8,408 nucleotides of DNA. Origin: an uncultured Solobacterium sp. (GTDB lineage: Bacteria; Bacillota_I; Bacilli_A; Erysipelotrichales; Erysipelotrichaceae). The notes below the pieces were generated by a model. The model made no database searches. It saw only the letters and a list, made by a program, of their open reading frames with translations, and had not been told where the DNA came from. The stretch is from contig CALBKL010000047.1 in NCBI GenBank assembly GCA_937895985.1, forward strand, positions 1 through 8,408. The letters run 5' to 3'. Of the stretch, positions 6,757 through 8,408 are shown piece by piece. Positions within the stretch are counted from its first letter, which is position 1, and the number at the start of each line of letters is the position of its first letter. Position numbers and translations under genes: made by a program.

Positions 6757-8408
6757 ATGATAGAAAAAATATATGAAACAAAATCAGGAAATATCCATTA
6801 TTGGATAAATGAGATTGTGTCTAAGTCAGAATATACACTTATCTTTTTGCCAGGATTAACCGCAGATCATCGATTATTTGAGAAACAGATAGCGTATTTG
6901 GAAGATAAATATAGGGTATTTGTTTGGGATGCACCTGGACATGCGGTATCCTATCCTTTTAAATTAGACTTTGATTTATTTACCGAAGTAAAATGGCTAG
7001 ATGAAATATTAGAGAAAGAAGGAATTAAAAATCCAGTTATCATTGGTCAATCGATGGGTGGATATCTAGGACAAATTTACGCTGAATTATTTCCACATAA
7101 ATTAAAAGGACTTGTGATGATAGATTCACCATCTTTACAAAGAAGATATTATACTGCAATTGAACTATGGCTTTTAAAAGTTGTAGGACCTATCTATCAA
7201 ATCTATCCATGGAAATCATTGTTAAAGGTTGGTTCAGATGGTGTTTCCACAACGGCATATGGCAAACAGTTAATGCTTGAAATGATGAAGGTTTATGATG
7301 GTGATCAAAAACGATATGCTAGACTCGCAGCACATGGATATCAATGTTTGGCTGATGCAGTAGTAATTTGTGGAAAAGAAGATCATGCTGGCTCATGTAT
7401 ACGTTATTTAAAAGCTTATGAGAAATATACAGGAAAGTCTGTAGAGTGGATTGACAATGCAGGACATAATTCTAATACAGATCAACCGGATATCGTAAAT
7501 CAATTGATTGAAAAATTTTACCATGATTATAATGTCCTCAAGAAAAAGGAGATGACAAGTGATGAATTTGATGAGAAAATGAAGAGGACACAAAAATTAA
7601 TCAAAACAAGAGATAGAAATAGACATTTTGCTGATACAATGTTATACTTTCCGAAGGTTATTGAAAATGTAAAAAATTCGGGGAAAATTTTTTTATCTAA
7701 GGAAGATATGAAAAAATTGGAAACTTTTTTGAATAAAGATGAGCAGAAACATGGAAATTTGATTGAAAGAAACCAAAAAATTAATGAAGCTAATGTCAAA
7801 TTTAAGGAAACACAGAAAGAGCTTAAGGAAATTAAAAAAATTATTGCTGATGAAGAAAAAACAAGAGAAAATAAAAGAAATACCTGGAAAATTGAAGAAT
7901 CTGAACAAGAAAATAAAAGGATGGATTGGAAGAGAGAAGAAACAGAACATCAAAAAGAAAGGGAAAATTGGAATGATGAGAAAAATAAGATACAGCAAGA
8001 AAAAGAAAAATTAAAGGGAGAAAATTCTCAGGCTAAAGAGGAACTAGAAGATTTGAAGAAGAAAATAAAAGAAAAAATAGGAATAGTTGCAAATATCTGG
8101 AAGAAAGATAGCAAAATACAAACCGAAGCCCAAAAAGTTGCCAAAAATGAACTAATCGAAGAATATAATCAAACCTATCGAAATGACCCTTTAATTCAAA
8201 ATGAGTGCAGAGAAACAGTAAAACAAGAATATCTTAAAATGTATCGTAATAGCCAAAAAATAGATGATGAAGTTAAAGAAAAAGTAGAAAATGAAAAACG
8301 TGATGAATATGAAGCAAGTTTCATTCTTGAACCTAAAGTAATTAAAGAACTGGAAGAAAAAGTCAAAAACTTAAAATATAATGCAAAGTTAAATGATGAG
8401 AAATACAT
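6757..8408 (+). CDS. Alpha/beta hydrolase fused to a long charged coiled-coil region (partial, open at window end)
   Basis: One frame is open without a stop from ATG 6757 to the last base (550 codons). Residues 1-262 are an alpha/beta hydrolase: FLPGLTADH (oxyanion region, about 30-38), WDAPGH (57-62), the nucleophile elbow GQSMGG (Ser99), GKEDHAGS (Asp209) and NAGHNSNTDQP (His237). This gives a complete triad typical of serine esterases or peptidases; the substrate cannot be told. Residues 263-345 form a charged segment of unknown fold (LYFPKVIENV, IFLSKEDMKKLETFL). From about 345 a Lys/Glu/Asn-rich predicted coiled coil follows, with a 14-residue repeat at 371-412 and a degenerate Glu-Tyr repeat from about 460. 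GGAGG at 6745-6749 lies seven bases before ATG; GTG 6754 is in frame but too close. I see no convincing promoter of its own after the divIC terminator. The tail loosely recalls relaxase or mobilisation-protein coiled coils, a weak inference. The fusion may be real, recent or an assembly join. Confidence 0.8.
   Translation, partial: MIEKIYETKSGNIHYWINEIVSKSEYTLIFLPGLTADHRLFEKQIAYLEDKYRVFVWDAPGHAVSYPFKLDFDLFTEVKWLDEILEKEGIKNPVIIGQSMGGYLGQIYAELFPHKLKGLVMIDSPSLQRRYYTAIELWLLKVVGPIYQIYPWKSLLKVGSDGVSTTAYGKQLMLEMMKVYDGDQKRYARLAAHGYQCLADAVVICGKEDHAGSCIRYLKAYEKYTGKSVEWIDNAGHNSNTDQPDIVNQLIEKFYHDYNVLKKKEMTSDEFDEKMKRTQKLIKTRDRNRHFADTMLYFPKVIENVKNSGKIFLSKEDMKKLETFLNKDEQKHGNLIERNQKINEANVKFKETQKELKEIKKIIADEEKTRENKRNTWKIEESEQENKRMDWKREETEHQKERENWNDEKNKIQQEKEKLKGENSQAKEELEDLKKKIKEKIGIVANIWKKDSKIQTEAQKVAKNELIEEYNQTYRNDPLIQNECRETVKQEYLKMYRNSQKIDDEVKEKVENEKRDEYEASFILEPKVIKELEEKVKNLKYNAKLNDEKY
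7867..7992 (+). repeat. Three-copy 42-bp (14-residue) tryptophan repeat within the coiled coil
   Basis: Imperfect copies at 7867-7908, 7909-7950 and 7951-7992 encode ENKRNTWKIEESEQ, ENKRMDWKREETEH and QKERENWNDEKNKI. Copies 1 and 2 match at about 30 of 42 bases. Trp377, Trp391 and Trp405 recur exactly every 14 residues, which is two heptads, placing them on one face of a helix. The preceding and following phase positions carry Ile and Leu, so the period extends beyond the clear copies. Confidence 0.8.

Noticed and set aside
7763..8014. Open + strand frame encoding a Lys-rich 83-aa protein
   Set aside because: It lies wholly inside the long fusion frame, in a shifted frame of A-rich sequence, has no ribosome site, and its composition is just the frame-shifted coiled coil.
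7408..8408. Several minus-strand open frames under the fusion gene, rich in Phe, Ser and Leu
   Set aside because: They are the antisense reading of Lys/Glu-rich codons. None has a ribosome site or a recognisable domain, and they overlap one another.
1..8408. tRNA, rRNA, CRISPR array, insertion sequence ends or a transposase
   Set aside because: I found no cloverleaf, no regularly spaced direct repeats, no terminal inverted repeats with a transposase frame, and no long unassigned gap that could hold them.

Overview
The window looks like core chromosome of a low-GC Gram-positive bacterium (Bacillota). Its centre carries pth, mfd, an S4-domain gene (rqcP/yabO type) and divIC in that order, the conserved Bacillota cluster that in other species usually continues to tilS, hpt and ftsH. 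No spoVT, mazG, yabP or yabQ lies between mfd and divIC, so the compact order is closer to streptococci or Erysipelotrichia than to spore-forming Bacillus. Erysipelotrichia is my best guess, from overall protein flavour only; nothing in the sequence fixes the taxon.

Layout. At the left edge are the last codons of an unknown + strand gene (stop at 62-64). Facing it on the minus strand is a membrane-anchored VanY-type D,D-carboxypeptidase-like protein (102-878). Its stop codon lies inside its own terminator hairpin, and two of its expected catalytic residues are replaced. A divergent intergenic region (879-1010) has one candidate promoter in each direction and a perfect 18-bp palindrome near the expected start of the minus-strand transcript. 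On the + strand follows a 313-aa membrane-anchored protein of unknown function with a tandem acidic C-terminal motif. It is joined to pth by a TAATG overlap, and the pair ends at a hairpin terminator (2537-2564).

A second transcription unit begins with an extended -10 promoter and contains mfd (best start TTG 2652), rqcP (11-nt overlap with mfd) and divIC. It ends at a long hairpin that contains the divIC stop codon. The unit groups transcription-repair coupling, rescue of stalled ribosomes and cell division. pth just upstream recycles peptidyl-tRNA, so translation quality control is a shared theme.

The right end (6757-8408) is the most unusual part. One uninterrupted reading frame of 550 codons, still open at the window edge, starts as a complete alpha/beta hydrolase with an apparently intact Ser-Asp-His triad. 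It then runs directly into a highly charged, Lys/Glu/Asn-rich predicted coiled coil with a 14-residue tryptophan repeat and a second degenerate repeat. I do not recognise this architecture. It may be a real fusion protein, a fusion made by insertion or deletion at an accessory site between divIC and its usual downstream neighbours, or an assembly join. A well-placed Shine-Dalgarno and ATG for a frame that dies after six codons sit exactly at the domain boundary and may mark the junction.
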